Assembly: GCF_003385515.1 (NCBI RefSeq)
Contig: NZ_QNVT01000018.1
Span: 1 to 64,000 of the forward strand
Direction: 5' to 3'
Source: Chryseobacterium pennae
GTDB taxonomy: Bacteria; Bacteroidota; Bacteroidia; Flavobacteriales; Weeksellaceae
Length of the DNA stretch: 64,000 nt
Part shown: positions 16,739 through 24,328 of the stretch, in pieces
Numbering within the stretch: position 1 is the stretch's first letter
Layout: every line of letters begins with the position of its first letter
Made by a program: the position numbers and the translations under genes
The notes under the pieces: model-generated
Seen by the model: the letters and a program-made list of their open reading frames with translations, nothing else
Databases searched by the model: none
Told to the model about the DNA's origin: nothing

Positions 16739-17797
16739 TCACTCTGCCTGCTTGGGCAATTCCAGATCAGGAGGTGTATTTTCATCTACAAATTCATTTC
16801 TGTATACCTGTATCAAAAGAAGGGTAAATGAGATCAGAATAGGTCCGAAAATAAGCCCCATAAAACCAAACAGGTTCATCCCCATAATAATCCCAAACAC
16901 AGTATTCAGCGGATGGATATTTTCAAGTTTCTTTAAAAGGGTAAAACGAAGCAAATTATCTGTAAGTCCTACTACCACTACACAGTAAATAGCAAGGCCA
17001 ATTCCCTGCCCTGTATTCCCTTCAGCAATCATAAAAATACATACAGGGACATACACAATCGCCGTCCCCACTACCGGAATAACAGAAGCCGCTGCCGTTA
17101 AAGCAAATAGCAATACTGCTCCAGGAGCTCCGAATATCAGATATCCAATAAGTGAAACAATTCCCTGGCCAATTGCAACTACAGGAATACCTATAGCATT
17201 TGCTATAATAAGCTTTCTCAGCTTTTCGCCAAGTAATGAAACATTAGATCTCTTTAAAGGTGCTGAAGTCGTAAGGATTCTTTCGAACAGTCTTGGCTTT
17301 TCCAGCATAAAATACAGAATAAAGTACATGGACATTATCACGGTAAGCGTGTTGAATGTTCCACTCAATGCTGAAGTGGAAAATTTTCCCACAAAGTTTT
17401 TCAGCTTATTCATATTTTCCTGGCTCAGGATATCAAAATCTGTTTTTGTTTGGATATAGGAATGAATTTTATCCAAAAAAACATTGAATTTGTCCATATA
17501 AGCCTGTGCATTCCCTAATTTATCAATAATCAGATCTGCAATGAAATAAATAGGAAGGATCAGCACAATAAGACTTGCCAACATTAATACAAAAGCAGCA
17601 AGTGAAGGTTTCCACTTTTTTTCTTCCTGAAGGTAGAAGTTATATTTTCTGCAGACTACATAAATGGTAATAGCCCCTAAAACCGATGGAATAAACAATG
17701 CCAGATTAAAGCAGACCAAGCCTGCCAGCACCAAAATAATGGCGAGCAAAGAAATCTGCTTTATGGCAACACTGCTTATTTGATTGTCTTTATTCAT
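16739..17797 (-). CDS. AI-2E family transporter (PerM/YdiK type)
   Basis: This 352-residue membrane protein has eight predicted helices in the PerM arrangement: two at the N-terminus, a soluble region around residues 95-150, then a C-terminal block with the signature TAAASVIPVVGTAIVYVPV and FGIIMGMNLFGFMGLIFGP. Family members export small molecules or ions; assignment to AI-2 export is established for few of them, so the substrate is open. It ends 29 bp before the DUF3820 gene and starts 21 bp after the membrane gene 17819-18556, giving a likely three- or four-gene minus-strand operon. Confidence 0.82.
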   Translation of the reverse strand: MNKDNQISSVAIKQISLLAIILVLAGLVCFNLALFIPSVLGAITIYVVCRKYNFYLQEEKKWKPSLAAFVLMLASLIVLILPIYFIADLIIDKLGNAQAYMDKFNVFLDKIHSYIQTKTDFDILSQENMNKLKNFVGKFSTSALSGTFNTLTVIMSMYFILYFMLEKPRLFERILTTSAPLKRSNVSLLGEKLRKLIIANAIGIPVVAIGQGIVSLIGYLIFGAPGAVLLFALTAAASVIPVVGTAIVYVPVCIFMIAEGNTGQGIGLAIYCVVVVGLTDNLLRFTLLKKLENIHPLNTVFGIIMGMNLFGFMGLIFGPILISFTLLLIQVYRNEFVDENTPPDLELPKQAE

Positions 17798-17818
17798 CAG
17801 GTATTATTTATTTTATCT

Positions 17819-18556
17819 TTATTGTTTAGTGTATGTGATCTGTCTTGGCTTTCCAATAAAGGCACAATAAGCAGAATACATCACGATCATGATGAACGGA
17901 GCCGTTAAAATAAGACCGATTCCACATAAGACAACTCCTGCCACAGAGATCAGCATCCCCAGAAAGCTCACTCCTAAAAATGTTCCGTAATTCTCTTTTG
18001 CAATATTAAATGATTTACTTAAGGCATCTATAGCAGATCCATTTTCAAACAACAGGATCGGATATCCTAATAAAAGAAAAGGATAAACGAAAATAAAAGG
18101 AATAAAGCAAAGTCCCAGCGCAACCGAAGAAATGAGTCCTGAAATAAAACCGTAGATCAATATATTAACAAAATTCTGACGGTATCCAATAAACAGGTCT
18201 GAAAACTCAATCGGGTTTTTGGTATTAAATTTATTTACCATATAGATCAGCCCTACATACAGAGGGGTCAGTAATAATAAAAAAAGGCTGGAAAATGTCA
18301 TATACATTGAGAACCCGGGAGTCTCCCAATATCTAAAATTCCCATAATCACCTGAAGATCTCATTTCATCCATTATCGCTGCAGAATTGAAACCGGTAAC
18401 ACTTTGGATGATCATTCCTCCAACAATATAGATGATCATGGCAACAACGGCGTAACCAAAAATGCCCTTATACATTTCAAAGGCATGCGAAATGATAGAC
18501 CCGGTTTCCCTATTCGGGACAGAACCTTGCTGGTCAAATTCGTTAAATTCAGACAT
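17819..18556 (-). CDS. Multi-pass membrane protein of unknown function
   Basis: This 245-residue protein has about six hydrophobic helices after a soluble N-terminal tail (MSEFNEFDQQGSVPNRETGSI). The segments HAFEMYKGIFGYAVVAMIIY, LSKSFNIAKENYGTFLGVSFL and YSAYCAFIGKPR resemble the glycerophosphodiester phosphodiesterase membrane-domain/DUF975-like group. Flavobacterial homologues are often labelled beta-carotene monooxygenase; nothing here supports that enzyme activity. The neighbouring gene 18629-19354 has similar size and topology and is probably a diverged paralogue (both have FVGYNG/FIGYRQN and SLNFKALR/SFNIAKEN). Confidence 0.65.
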   Translation of the reverse strand: MSEFNEFDQQGSVPNRETGSIISHAFEMYKGIFGYAVVAMIIYIVGGMIIQSVTGFNSAAIMDEMRSSGDYGNFRYWETPGFSMYMTFSSLFLLLLTPLYVGLIYMVNKFNTKNPIEFSDLFIGYRQNFVNILIYGFISGLISSVALGLCFIPFIFVYPFLLLGYPILLFENGSAIDALSKSFNIAKENYGTFLGVSFLGMLISVAGVVLCGIGLILTAPFIMIVMYSAYCAFIGKPRQITYTKQ

Positions 18557-18628
18557 AGTTTAAATATTTAATGATTTTATCAAATTTAACTTTTTTTGAT
18601 AAAAAAACATATTAAACTCAGTTGAATT

Positions 18629-19354
18629 TTAACTTTTCTCTGAAAATACTGTTTTATATAATGAATAGATCATGGCATTCCAGAAAGGAAATGTGAAAAG
18701 CCCCCCTATTAAAAACAAGCTGAATCCAAGATATTTAAATAAAAGAGCAACGAAAATACACACCATGATTTCTACAAAATACATTCTGAGTGCTTTAAAG
18801 TTTAAAGAAATGGCTTCAAATATCCTTTTATTTGTAAAAAACATCAATGGAGCTACAAATATTGTCACTGCAACCCATATTACAGCCAGAAGAACTGTAG
18901 GAATAGTAAGTCTGTAGATCATGAACCAGAAGAGATAATACCCAAGATATTTAAAAAAGTTAATTCCGTTATACCCAACAAACAAATCTCCCAGCTCAAT
19001 TTTCTCATTAAGGTCGATTTTTCTGAAGATCTGAAACATTCCGAGGTTCAAAGGGTAAAGAAATGCGGTTGTCGCCCAGATGGCAAGGGTAAACATCTGA
19101 TATCCCTCAGTAGCGCTTAATTCTGCAATTTTTTCCATATAAGCTTTTGTCCCTTCATTCAACGCTTTTGCCAATACCTGATTTTGTTCCCATATTCCGT
19201 ATTTCTCTCCAAAGAAAAACAGAGAGGTAAGGAATATTCCAAAAAAGATCATTGAAAACATCAGCTGAAAAACCAGTGTCTTATTCCAGTAAAAAAAAGC
19301 CTGCTTCAATATAAATTCAAGTCCTGGTTTCTGAGGATATTTGCTCTGCATCAT
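18629..19354 (-). CDS. Multi-pass membrane protein of unknown function
   Basis: This 241-residue protein starts at ATG 19352-19354 (MMQSKYPQKPGL); the longer frame would need a TTG start inside the -7 box. About six helices are predicted. The motif LGDLFVGYNGINFFKYLGYY and ISLNFKALRMYFVEIM parallel FSDLFIGYRQNFVNIL and SFNIAKENYGTFL in the next gene, suggesting an ancient duplication. Function is unknown. It is divergent from pabB, with overlapping promoter regions. Confidence 0.6.
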   Translation of the reverse strand: MMQSKYPQKPGLEFILKQAFFYWNKTLVFQLMFSMIFFGIFLTSLFFFGEKYGIWEQNQVLAKALNEGTKAYMEKIAELSATEGYQMFTLAIWATTAFLYPLNLGMFQIFRKIDLNEKIELGDLFVGYNGINFFKYLGYYLFWFMIYRLTIPTVLLAVIWVAVTIFVAPLMFFTNKRIFEAISLNFKALRMYFVEIMVCIFVALLFKYLGFSLFLIGGLFTFPFWNAMIYSLYKTVFSEKS

Positions 19355-19366
19355 AAAATTTTTATG

Positions 19367-19394
19367 CAAAAGTAAACATCAATAATTATTTTTG
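19367..19394. promoter_or_regulatory. Back-to-back -7 boxes of divergent genes
   Basis: Minus-strand TACTTTTG (19367-19374) and plus-strand TATTTTTG (19387-19394) are both perfect TAnnTTTG matches only 12 bp apart. The two promoters must compete for the same stretch. The plus box ends 4 nt before the pabB ATG. Confidence 0.6.
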
Positions 19395-19398
19395 CCGA

Positions 19399-20376
19399 AT
19401 GTTTTCAGTGAATCATCAAAAATTTATGGAAATGGACGAGCTTTCTCTTCAGAAGGTTCCCTATTTCTTTGTTATCGATTTTCTTTCAGAGAATGTTGAA
19501 ATCTACCGGGAAAATGAAATTGAAAAATCAGGCTTACTGATTGATTTTCAAACGTTTTCAAACACAAAAAAGAACTCTATATTAGATAAAAAAATAGAAT
19601 GGAAATCCTTTCCGGAGGCTCTGGAAAGCTTTAAAACAGGTTTTGATAAAGTTCAGAAAAATATTCGTCTCGGAAATTCCTATTTGGTAAATTACACCCG
19701 AAAAACTGAAATTGAGACCAATTTAAGCCTTGAAGAAATTTTTTATCACTCGGATGCAAAGTACAAGGTTTTTTATAAAGATTTTTTTGTATTTTTTTCT
19801 CCTGAAACTTTTGTGAAGATCATTGACGGAAAAATCCTGACTTATCCTATGAAAGGTACTATTGACGCCTCCATAGAAAATGCGGCAGAAATCCTTAAGA
19901 ATGACCGAAAGGAAAAAGCAGAACATTATACGGTAGTAGATTTACTCCGAAATGACCTCAGCATGGTAGCAGATGATGTAGGGGTAGACCAGTTTCAGCA
20001 TATTGATTTCATTAAAACCCGGCAAAAGGACTTATATGCCATGAGTTCTGAAATTTCAGGAATATTGAAACCCGAGTTTGACGGAAAAGTAGGAAGCACT
20101 ATGCAGAAACTTCTTCCTGCAGGATCTATTTTGGGGGCACCAAAACCCAAAACACTGGAAATCATTCTGGAAGCAGAAGGATATGACAGAGGATACTATA
20201 CAGGAGTTTGCGGCTGGTTTGACGGTAAAAATGTCGACAGTTGCGTGATGATACGTTTTATTGAAAAAGAAGGTGATAAACTCTATTTCAAAAGCGGAGG
20301 CGGTATAACGCACATGAGTAAATTAGAAGACGAATATCAGGAAATGAAAAATAAAATCTATGTCCCAATTCATTGA
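19399..20376 (+). CDS. pabB: Aminodeoxychorismate synthase component I-like
   Basis: This 325-residue chorismate-binding enzyme is shorter than E. coli PabB (~450) because the N-terminal Trp-binding-like domain is reduced. The catalytic part is present: GNSYLVNYTRKTEIE, TYPMKGTIDA, DRKEKAEHYTVVDLLRNDLS and PAGSILGAPKPKTLEII. It makes 4-amino-4-deoxychorismate for folate. It overlaps the class-IV aminotransferase gene by 17 bp, the partner that releases p-aminobenzoate. The -7 box is 4 nt before this ATG, so the mRNA may be leaderless or translation may start at Met10/Met12. Confidence 0.88.
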   Translation: MFSVNHQKFMEMDELSLQKVPYFFVIDFLSENVEIYRENEIEKSGLLIDFQTFSNTKKNSILDKKIEWKSFPEALESFKTGFDKVQKNIRLGNSYLVNYTRKTEIETNLSLEEIFYHSDAKYKVFYKDFFVFFSPETFVKIIDGKILTYPMKGTIDASIENAAEILKNDRKEKAEHYTVVDLLRNDLSMVADDVGVDQFQHIDFIKTRQKDLYAMSSEISGILKPEFDGKVGSTMQKLLPAGSILGAPKPKTLEIILEAEGYDRGYYTGVCGWFDGKNVDSCVMIRFIEKEGDKLYFKSGGGITHMSKLEDEYQEMKNKIYVPIH

Positions 20377-20986
20377 AAGCATTAAGGTAGAAGATCAGAA
20401 GATTTATCTGTTGGAACTCCATCAAAAACGTGTCAATCAAACATTTTCCCACTTTGGGAAAGAAGAGTCTATTGACCTTGCTAAGATCTACAAAAACCTG
20501 GAGCATGATGAAGACGGACTTTTCAAGTTGAGAATCTCTTACGATCTCGATAAAAGGATCCGAACCCAAATGATCCCTTATGCTATTCCTGAAATTCAGG
20601 ATTTCCAGCTGGTGGAAAACAACAGCTATGATTACTCTTTCAAATTTGAAGACCGTAAGGAGCTAGATAAAATGAAAATGAAATCCAAAGCTGAAGAGAT
20701 CATTATCGTTAGGAATAATCATATCACAGATACTTCTTTTTCCAACCTTCTATTTTTGAAAGGTAAAGACTGGTTTACTCCTAATTCTTTCCTTTTGAAT
20801 GGGGTACAAAGACAGCATCTCTTAAAACATAAAAAAATAAAAGAGGCTGAAATTACCTTACAAAATATAAAGCAATTCAGCCACTTTCAACTCATCAACG
20901 CCTTAAATGATTTTGATGATATGTTTATCTATCCCATCGACAGAATTATGAATCTGCCTGGGAATGAAGAATATCTTGATCTTTAG
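20360..20986 (+). CDS. pabC: Class IV aminotransferase, likely aminodeoxychorismate lyase
   Basis: This 208-residue protein is short for the fold-type IV PLP family. It keeps LLELHQKRVNQTF at the N-terminus, EEIIIVRNNHITDTSFSNLLFLKG in the core, and TPNSFLLNGVQRQHLL where family members read TP....LLxGi.R. Position after pabB with a 17-bp overlap supports 4-amino-4-deoxychorismate lyase, giving p-aminobenzoate plus pyruvate. The gene ends in a 4-bp overlap with the convergent menD, so no terminator separates them. Confidence 0.8.
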   Translation: MSQFIESIKVEDQKIYLLELHQKRVNQTFSHFGKEESIDLAKIYKNLEHDEDGLFKLRISYDLDKRIRTQMIPYAIPEIQDFQLVENNSYDYSFKFEDRKELDKMKMKSKAEEIIIVRNNHITDTSFSNLLFLKGKDWFTPNSFLLNGVQRQHLLKHKKIKEAEITLQNIKQFSHFQLINALNDFDDMFIYPIDRIMNLPGNEEYLDL

Positions 20987-22659
20987 TTTTCTTTCATAAA
21001 ATTAAAGTAAGCTTTCTGCACATCTGCACTGTTTTTCCCGTAAGTATTCACTTCCAGGATTTTCGGCTGTGCATCAGGTTTGAAGAAATTCTCTAATACC
21101 CGATCCAATGTCAGTTCATCCTCCACTTTAATATAGGAGAATCCAAAATGCTTAGCCAAATGTTCTGCATTTTTACGGTGCTTAGTGGCAATAAATTCAT
21201 CCAACGTATTTGGGTTGGCATTTCCGGGTCCAGGAATGATTTTAAAGATATTCCCTTCTCCGTTATTAAAGATCATAATGCGCACAAAAGGAGGAATATA
21301 TTGGTTCCAAAGCCCATTGATGTCATAAAAGAAACTTAAATCACCGGTAATCAATAAAGTAGGATTGGCATTTTTAATTGCAAATCCCATTGCCGTAGAT
21401 GTTGAGCCATCAATTCCACTGGTTCCTCTGTTACAGTACATTTTTCTTTTACCGAAATCGAACAGCTGTGCATATCTAATTGCCGAAGAGTTTGTAAAAT
21501 GGATATTATAGTTTTCAGGAACTGTCTGTGATGCTTTATTGAAAAAATAGAAATCAGAGAACTCAACGGTGTTTAAAAACTGCTGGTGCTTGGCATCTTT
21601 TTTATCTCTCAGCACATCCCAAAGATTGAAATAAGGTCTTGGTTCCAGATTAATGAACTTTAATAATTTAGAAAAGAATACTTCCGGTTTCACCTCTATT
21701 TTCTCTGTTAAAGAGAAATAAGTGTCCGGCTGCCAAACCTCATCCAGATGCCAGTGCTGTTTTGGTCTTGCACTCCTTAGGAATTGTTTTACTTTTTTGG
21801 AAACTACATTCTGTCCTACAGTGATCAACAGATCCGGAGCATAGGTTTTATAGTCTTCTTCCGTAAAATTAAAGATGTAACGGTCTATATGTCTGAAAAA
21901 CTTCTCATGATAAAGGTTGGAATTCGCTTCACTTAGCACAACAACAGAATGATTTTTAACCAGTTGCGTTAATTGATTCTCCAATTCAGGACTGTAATCC
22001 CTTGTTCCCACCAACAACATAATTCTTTGGGAGGTATGCCATTCTGCAATCAGATTGGATGGAATCTCGTAATCTTTATGTTTGATGGTCTTTTCAACCG
22101 TCGGGAAAGTTGGAAGCTCCGATACCAGTTCATATAATGGCTCTTCCAAAGGAATATTGATATGTACTGGTCCCTGCTTTTCAAAGCAAAGCTCAACCGC
22201 CTTTTTAATAGTATCAAAATTAATATCTTCTGCATTCTCCTTGCTGTCTTCCAGCAATTGGAAGTCTCCGTAAGAATGCTGATGAAAAACATCCTTCTGC
22301 CTGATGGTCTGCCCATCAAAAATATCAATAAAATCCGTTGGCCTGTCAGCTGTTAACACCAACAGCGGAATATTCTGGTAAAAAGCTTCTGTAACCGCAG
22401 GATAATAATTAACCACTGCTGATCCGCTGGTACAAGTAATGGCTACTGGTTTTTTCTCACTCTTAGCCATACCCATCGCCACAAAGGCAGCACTTCTCTC
22501 ATCTACAATACTGTAACAGTTGAAATTATCTATTTCTGAAAAATGAATCGCTAAAGGAGCATTCCTTGATCCCGGAGAAATGACAACGTCTGCAATACCG
22601 TACTGCTGAAGAAGATGTGCAAGTATTTGGATACTTCTCTTAGAAGAATATTTTTTCAT
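20983..22659 (-). CDS. menD: SEPHCHC synthase MenD (menaquinone biosynthesis)
   Basis: This 558-residue ThDP enzyme adds 2-oxoglutarate to isochorismate in the menaquinone pathway, the respiratory quinone of Flavobacteriia. Landmarks are VVISPGSRNAPLAIHF at the N-terminus, the VDERSAAFVAMGMA segment, TCTSGSAVVNYYPAV, and the C-terminal ThDP motif TGDLSFFYDINGLWN. It lies alone on the minus strand with its -7 box 4 nt before the ATG. It uses isochorismate, from the same chorismate pool as the convergent pabB/pabC pair. Confidence 0.95.
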   Translation of the reverse strand: MKKYSSKRSIQILAHLLQQYGIADVVISPGSRNAPLAIHFSEIDNFNCYSIVDERSAAFVAMGMAKSEKKPVAITCTSGSAVVNYYPAVTEAFYQNIPLLVLTADRPTDFIDIFDGQTIRQKDVFHQHSYGDFQLLEDSKENAEDINFDTIKKAVELCFEKQGPVHINIPLEEPLYELVSELPTFPTVEKTIKHKDYEIPSNLIAEWHTSQRIMLLVGTRDYSPELENQLTQLVKNHSVVVLSEANSNLYHEKFFRHIDRYIFNFTEEDYKTYAPDLLITVGQNVVSKKVKQFLRSARPKQHWHLDEVWQPDTYFSLTEKIEVKPEVFFSKLLKFINLEPRPYFNLWDVLRDKKDAKHQQFLNTVEFSDFYFFNKASQTVPENYNIHFTNSSAIRYAQLFDFGKRKMYCNRGTSGIDGSTSTAMGFAIKNANPTLLITGDLSFFYDINGLWNQYIPPFVRIMIFNNGEGNIFKIIPGPGNANPNTLDEFIATKHRKNAEHLAKHFGFSYIKVEDELTLDRVLENFFKPDAQPKILEVNTYGKNSADVQKAYFNFMKEN

Positions 22660-22663
22660 ACAG

Positions 22664-22671
22664 CAAATTTA
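22664..22671 (-). promoter_or_regulatory. -7 box of menD
   Basis: Minus-strand TAAATTTG is a perfect TAnnTTTG match ending 4 nt before the menD ATG, implying a leaderless or nearly leaderless transcript. Confidence 0.5.
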
Positions 22672-22681
22672 ACTTATAAAT

Positions 22682-22699
22682 AATGATTTTAAAATCATT
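22682..22699. repeat. 18-bp perfect palindrome between menD and 2OG oxygenase
   Basis: AATGATTTTAAAATCATT is fully self-complementary. It lies between the menD -7 box and the oxygenase -7 box, covering the -33 region expected for the latter, so it is a plausible operator. Confidence 0.55.
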
Positions 22700-22715
22700 T
22701 AATTTAAAAAAAATG

Positions 22716-22723
22716 TAATTTTG
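22716..22723 (+). promoter_or_regulatory. -7 box of the 2OG-Fe(II) oxygenase gene
   Basis: TAATTTTG is a perfect TAnnTTTG match, 20 nt before ATG 22744. Confidence 0.55.
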
Positions 22724-22743
22724 CTATTCGTAAATTTCTAAAA

Positions 22744-23694
22744 ATGGATAAAATACCTAGTGTAGACCTGCGTGATTTCCTTTCGGGTAACCCGGAACGC
22801 AAACAGAAATTTGTAAATGAAATCGGAAAAGCTTATGAAGAAATTGGTTTTGTAGCCTTAAAAGGCCACTTTCTTGATGACAACCTTGTAGAAGATTTAT
22901 ATGGAGAGGTAAAAAACTTTTTTGACCAACCAGTGGAAACGAAACAGAAGTATGAGATTCCAGGAATTGGTGGCCAGAGAGGGTATGTAGGATTCGGTAA
23001 AGAAACTGCAAAAGGTTTCAAAAAAGGAGACTTAAAAGAGTTTTGGCACTTTGGACAGTATCTGTCTGATGATTCAAAATACAAAGCAGAGTATCCAGAC
23101 AATGTAATCGTTGATGAACTTCCGAAATTCAACGAGGTAGGTAAAGAAGCCTTCCAAATGCTTGAAAAAACAGGACAATATGTTCTAAGAGCATTATCAT
23201 TGCACCTTGGCCTAGATGAGTTCTATTTTGACGATAAAATCGCTGAAGGAAACTCCATCTTAAGACCTATTCACTACCCACCAATCACTGAAGAACCGGA
23301 TGATGCTGTAAGAGCAGCTGCCCATGGTGATATCAACCTTATCACTCTTTTAATGGGAGCACAGGGGAAAGGCCTTCAGGTTCAGAACCACAACGGAGAA
23401 TGGATCGATGCGATTGCAGAGCCGGACGAACTGATGATCAACGTTGGAGATATGTTATCTAGACATACCAATAACAAACTGAAATCTACAATTCACAGAG
23501 TGGTAAACCCACCAAGAGAATTATGGAGCACTTCAAGATTTTCAATTCCTTTCTTTATGCATCCTATCAGTGCCATGTCATTAAATGCTCTTGACAACTG
23601 TGTAGACGAAAACAATCCAAAGTTATACGAAGACACTACAGCAGGAGAATTCTTACATGAAAGACTGATAGAATTAGGCTTGATTAAGAAATAA
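22744..23694 (+). CDS. 2-oxoglutarate-Fe(II) dioxygenase, isopenicillin N synthase-like
   Basis: This 316-residue protein has an N-terminal DIOX_N region (VDLRDFLSGN...IGFVALKGH) and a C-terminal 2OG-FeII core. The iron triad is His194, Asp196 (AAHGDINL) and His251 (STIHRVV), with the 2OG-binding Arg265-x-Ser267 (SRFSIPFF). It is expected to hydroxylate, desaturate or cyclise a small substrate; closely related flavobacterial proteins are widespread and their substrate is unknown. It is a single gene divergent from menD and terminated at 23714. Confidence 0.85.
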   Translation: MDKIPSVDLRDFLSGNPERKQKFVNEIGKAYEEIGFVALKGHFLDDNLVEDLYGEVKNFFDQPVETKQKYEIPGIGGQRGYVGFGKETAKGFKKGDLKEFWHFGQYLSDDSKYKAEYPDNVIVDELPKFNEVGKEAFQMLEKTGQYVLRALSLHLGLDEFYFDDKIAEGNSILRPIHYPPITEEPDDAVRAAAHGDINLITLLMGAQGKGLQVQNHNGEWIDAIAEPDELMINVGDMLSRHTNNKLKSTIHRVVNPPRELWSTSRFSIPFFMHPISAMSLNALDNCVDENNPKLYEDTTAGEFLHERLIELGLIKK

Positions 23695-23713
23695 TAATTA
23701 TATAGCGATAAAT

Positions 23714-23746
23714 AAATCGGCTGTCTCAAAATGAGGCAGCCGATTT
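23714..23746 (+). terminator. Terminator of the oxygenase gene
   Basis: AAATCGGCTG (23714-23723) pairs with CAGCCGATTT (23737-23746). The stem continues inward with CTCA/TGAG, and T residues follow. Confidence 0.85.
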
Positions 23747-23753
23747 TTTATTA

Positions 23754-23781
23754 TTGATTAAAAATATTTTATATAACTTTA
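23754..23781 (+). promoter_or_regulatory. Candidate promoter of the GG-leader peptide 23812
   Basis: TTG (23754-23756), a 17-nt spacer and TAACTTTA (23774-23781; one mismatch to TAnnTTTG) precede the ATG by 30 nt. The second peptide has the similar box TATCTTTA at 24091-24098. Confidence 0.45.
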
Positions 23782-23811
23782 CATTACTATCAAATTTTTA
23801 ATTAAATATAT

Positions 23812-23973
23812 ATGAAAAATTTAAAAAAACTAAGAAAAGACCAATTGAAAGGTATTTCCGGAGGAGCTAATGTTCCCGTTATTGAATATTGCATGTATTA
23901 TTGTAGCGGTACTATCATTTGTGCAGCCTGTACTGATGATTTTAAATGCCCAGTTACCACTGAGGAAATGTAA
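23812..23973 (+). CDS. GG-leader cysteine-containing small peptide (bacteriocin-like)
   Basis: This 53-residue peptide has the leader MKNLKKLRKDQLKGISGG, a textbook Flavobacteriia double-glycine leader. The core (ANVPVIEYCMYYCSGTIICA...) has five cysteines in a YCxxYC....CxxC....C layout. It has its own candidate promoter and its own terminator (23992), so it is an independent unit rather than part of an operon with the next peptide. No exporter or maturase is adjacent. It is probably secreted after cleavage at GG; function is unknown. Confidence 0.75.
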   Translation: MKNLKKLRKDQLKGISGGANVPVIEYCMYYCSGTIICAACTDDFKCPVTTEEM

Positions 23974-23991
23974 GATTCACTATCAAAATGA

Positions 23992-24023
23992 AAGAATACC
24001 GTTTCTCTTGAAACGGTATTCTT
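23992..24023 (+). terminator. Terminator after the GG-leader peptide 23812
   Basis: AAGAATACCGTTTC (23992-24005) and GAAACGGTATTCTT (24010-24023) form a perfect 14-bp stem with a TCTT loop, but only a weak T-tract. Confidence 0.75.
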
Positions 24024-24119
24024 ATTGTTAAGCATCCAGTAACAACAAGGAAATAAAAAACTCAAAAACAAATACTTAAGTAAATTTTCATATCTTTATT
24101 TAAACCAAAATCAAATTAT

Positions 24120-24290
24120 ATGAAAAATTTAGAAAAATTAAGTAAAGGCAAATTAAAAACCATTTCCGGAGGAATAAGCTTCCCTTATAATGGAGAATGT
24201 TTTTATGTGTGTAGTGACGGAATACAGTATAAAGCGCTATGCAGGTTAGAATTCATCTGTCCTGATGGAGAACAGCCTATTATTTACTAA
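24120..24290 (+). CDS. GG-leader cysteine-containing small peptide (bacteriocin-like)
   Basis: This 56-residue peptide has the leader MKNLEKLSKGKLKTISGG and the core ISFPYNGECFYVCSDGIQY..LC..EFICPDG. It has four cysteines in a CxxxC...C...C layout, resembling the peptide at 23812 in having a CxYxC-like start. It lies 146 bp after that gene, with a terminator on each side, so it is a second monocistronic member. The downstream radical SAM gene is on the opposite strand and belongs to a widespread family not known to mature peptides, so I do not link them. Confidence 0.75.
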   Translation: MKNLEKLSKGKLKTISGGISFPYNGECFYVCSDGIQYKALCRLEFICPDGEQPIIY

Positions 24291-24294
24291 AAAC

Positions 24295-24324
24295 AAAAAT
24301 GCTCCTTTGGGAGCATTTTTTTAT
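24295..24324. terminator. Bidirectional terminator
   Basis: AAAAATGCTCC (24295-24305) and GGAGCATTTTT (24310-24320) form an 11-bp stem with A/T flanks suited to both strands. It lies between the GG-leader peptide and the convergent radical SAM gene. Confidence 0.85.
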
Positions 24325-24328
24325 ATAT

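Noticed and set aside
17819..18556. Beta-carotene 15,15'-monooxygenase, a label often attached to such flavobacterial membrane proteins
   Set aside because: No carotenoid-oxygenase His/Glu iron ligands or brp/blh pattern is visible; only generic membrane helices are seen.
23257..23729. Minus-strand and other overlapping open frames inside conserved genes throughout the window
   Set aside because: They lie opposite well-conserved coding regions and show no independent start signals or recognisable domains.
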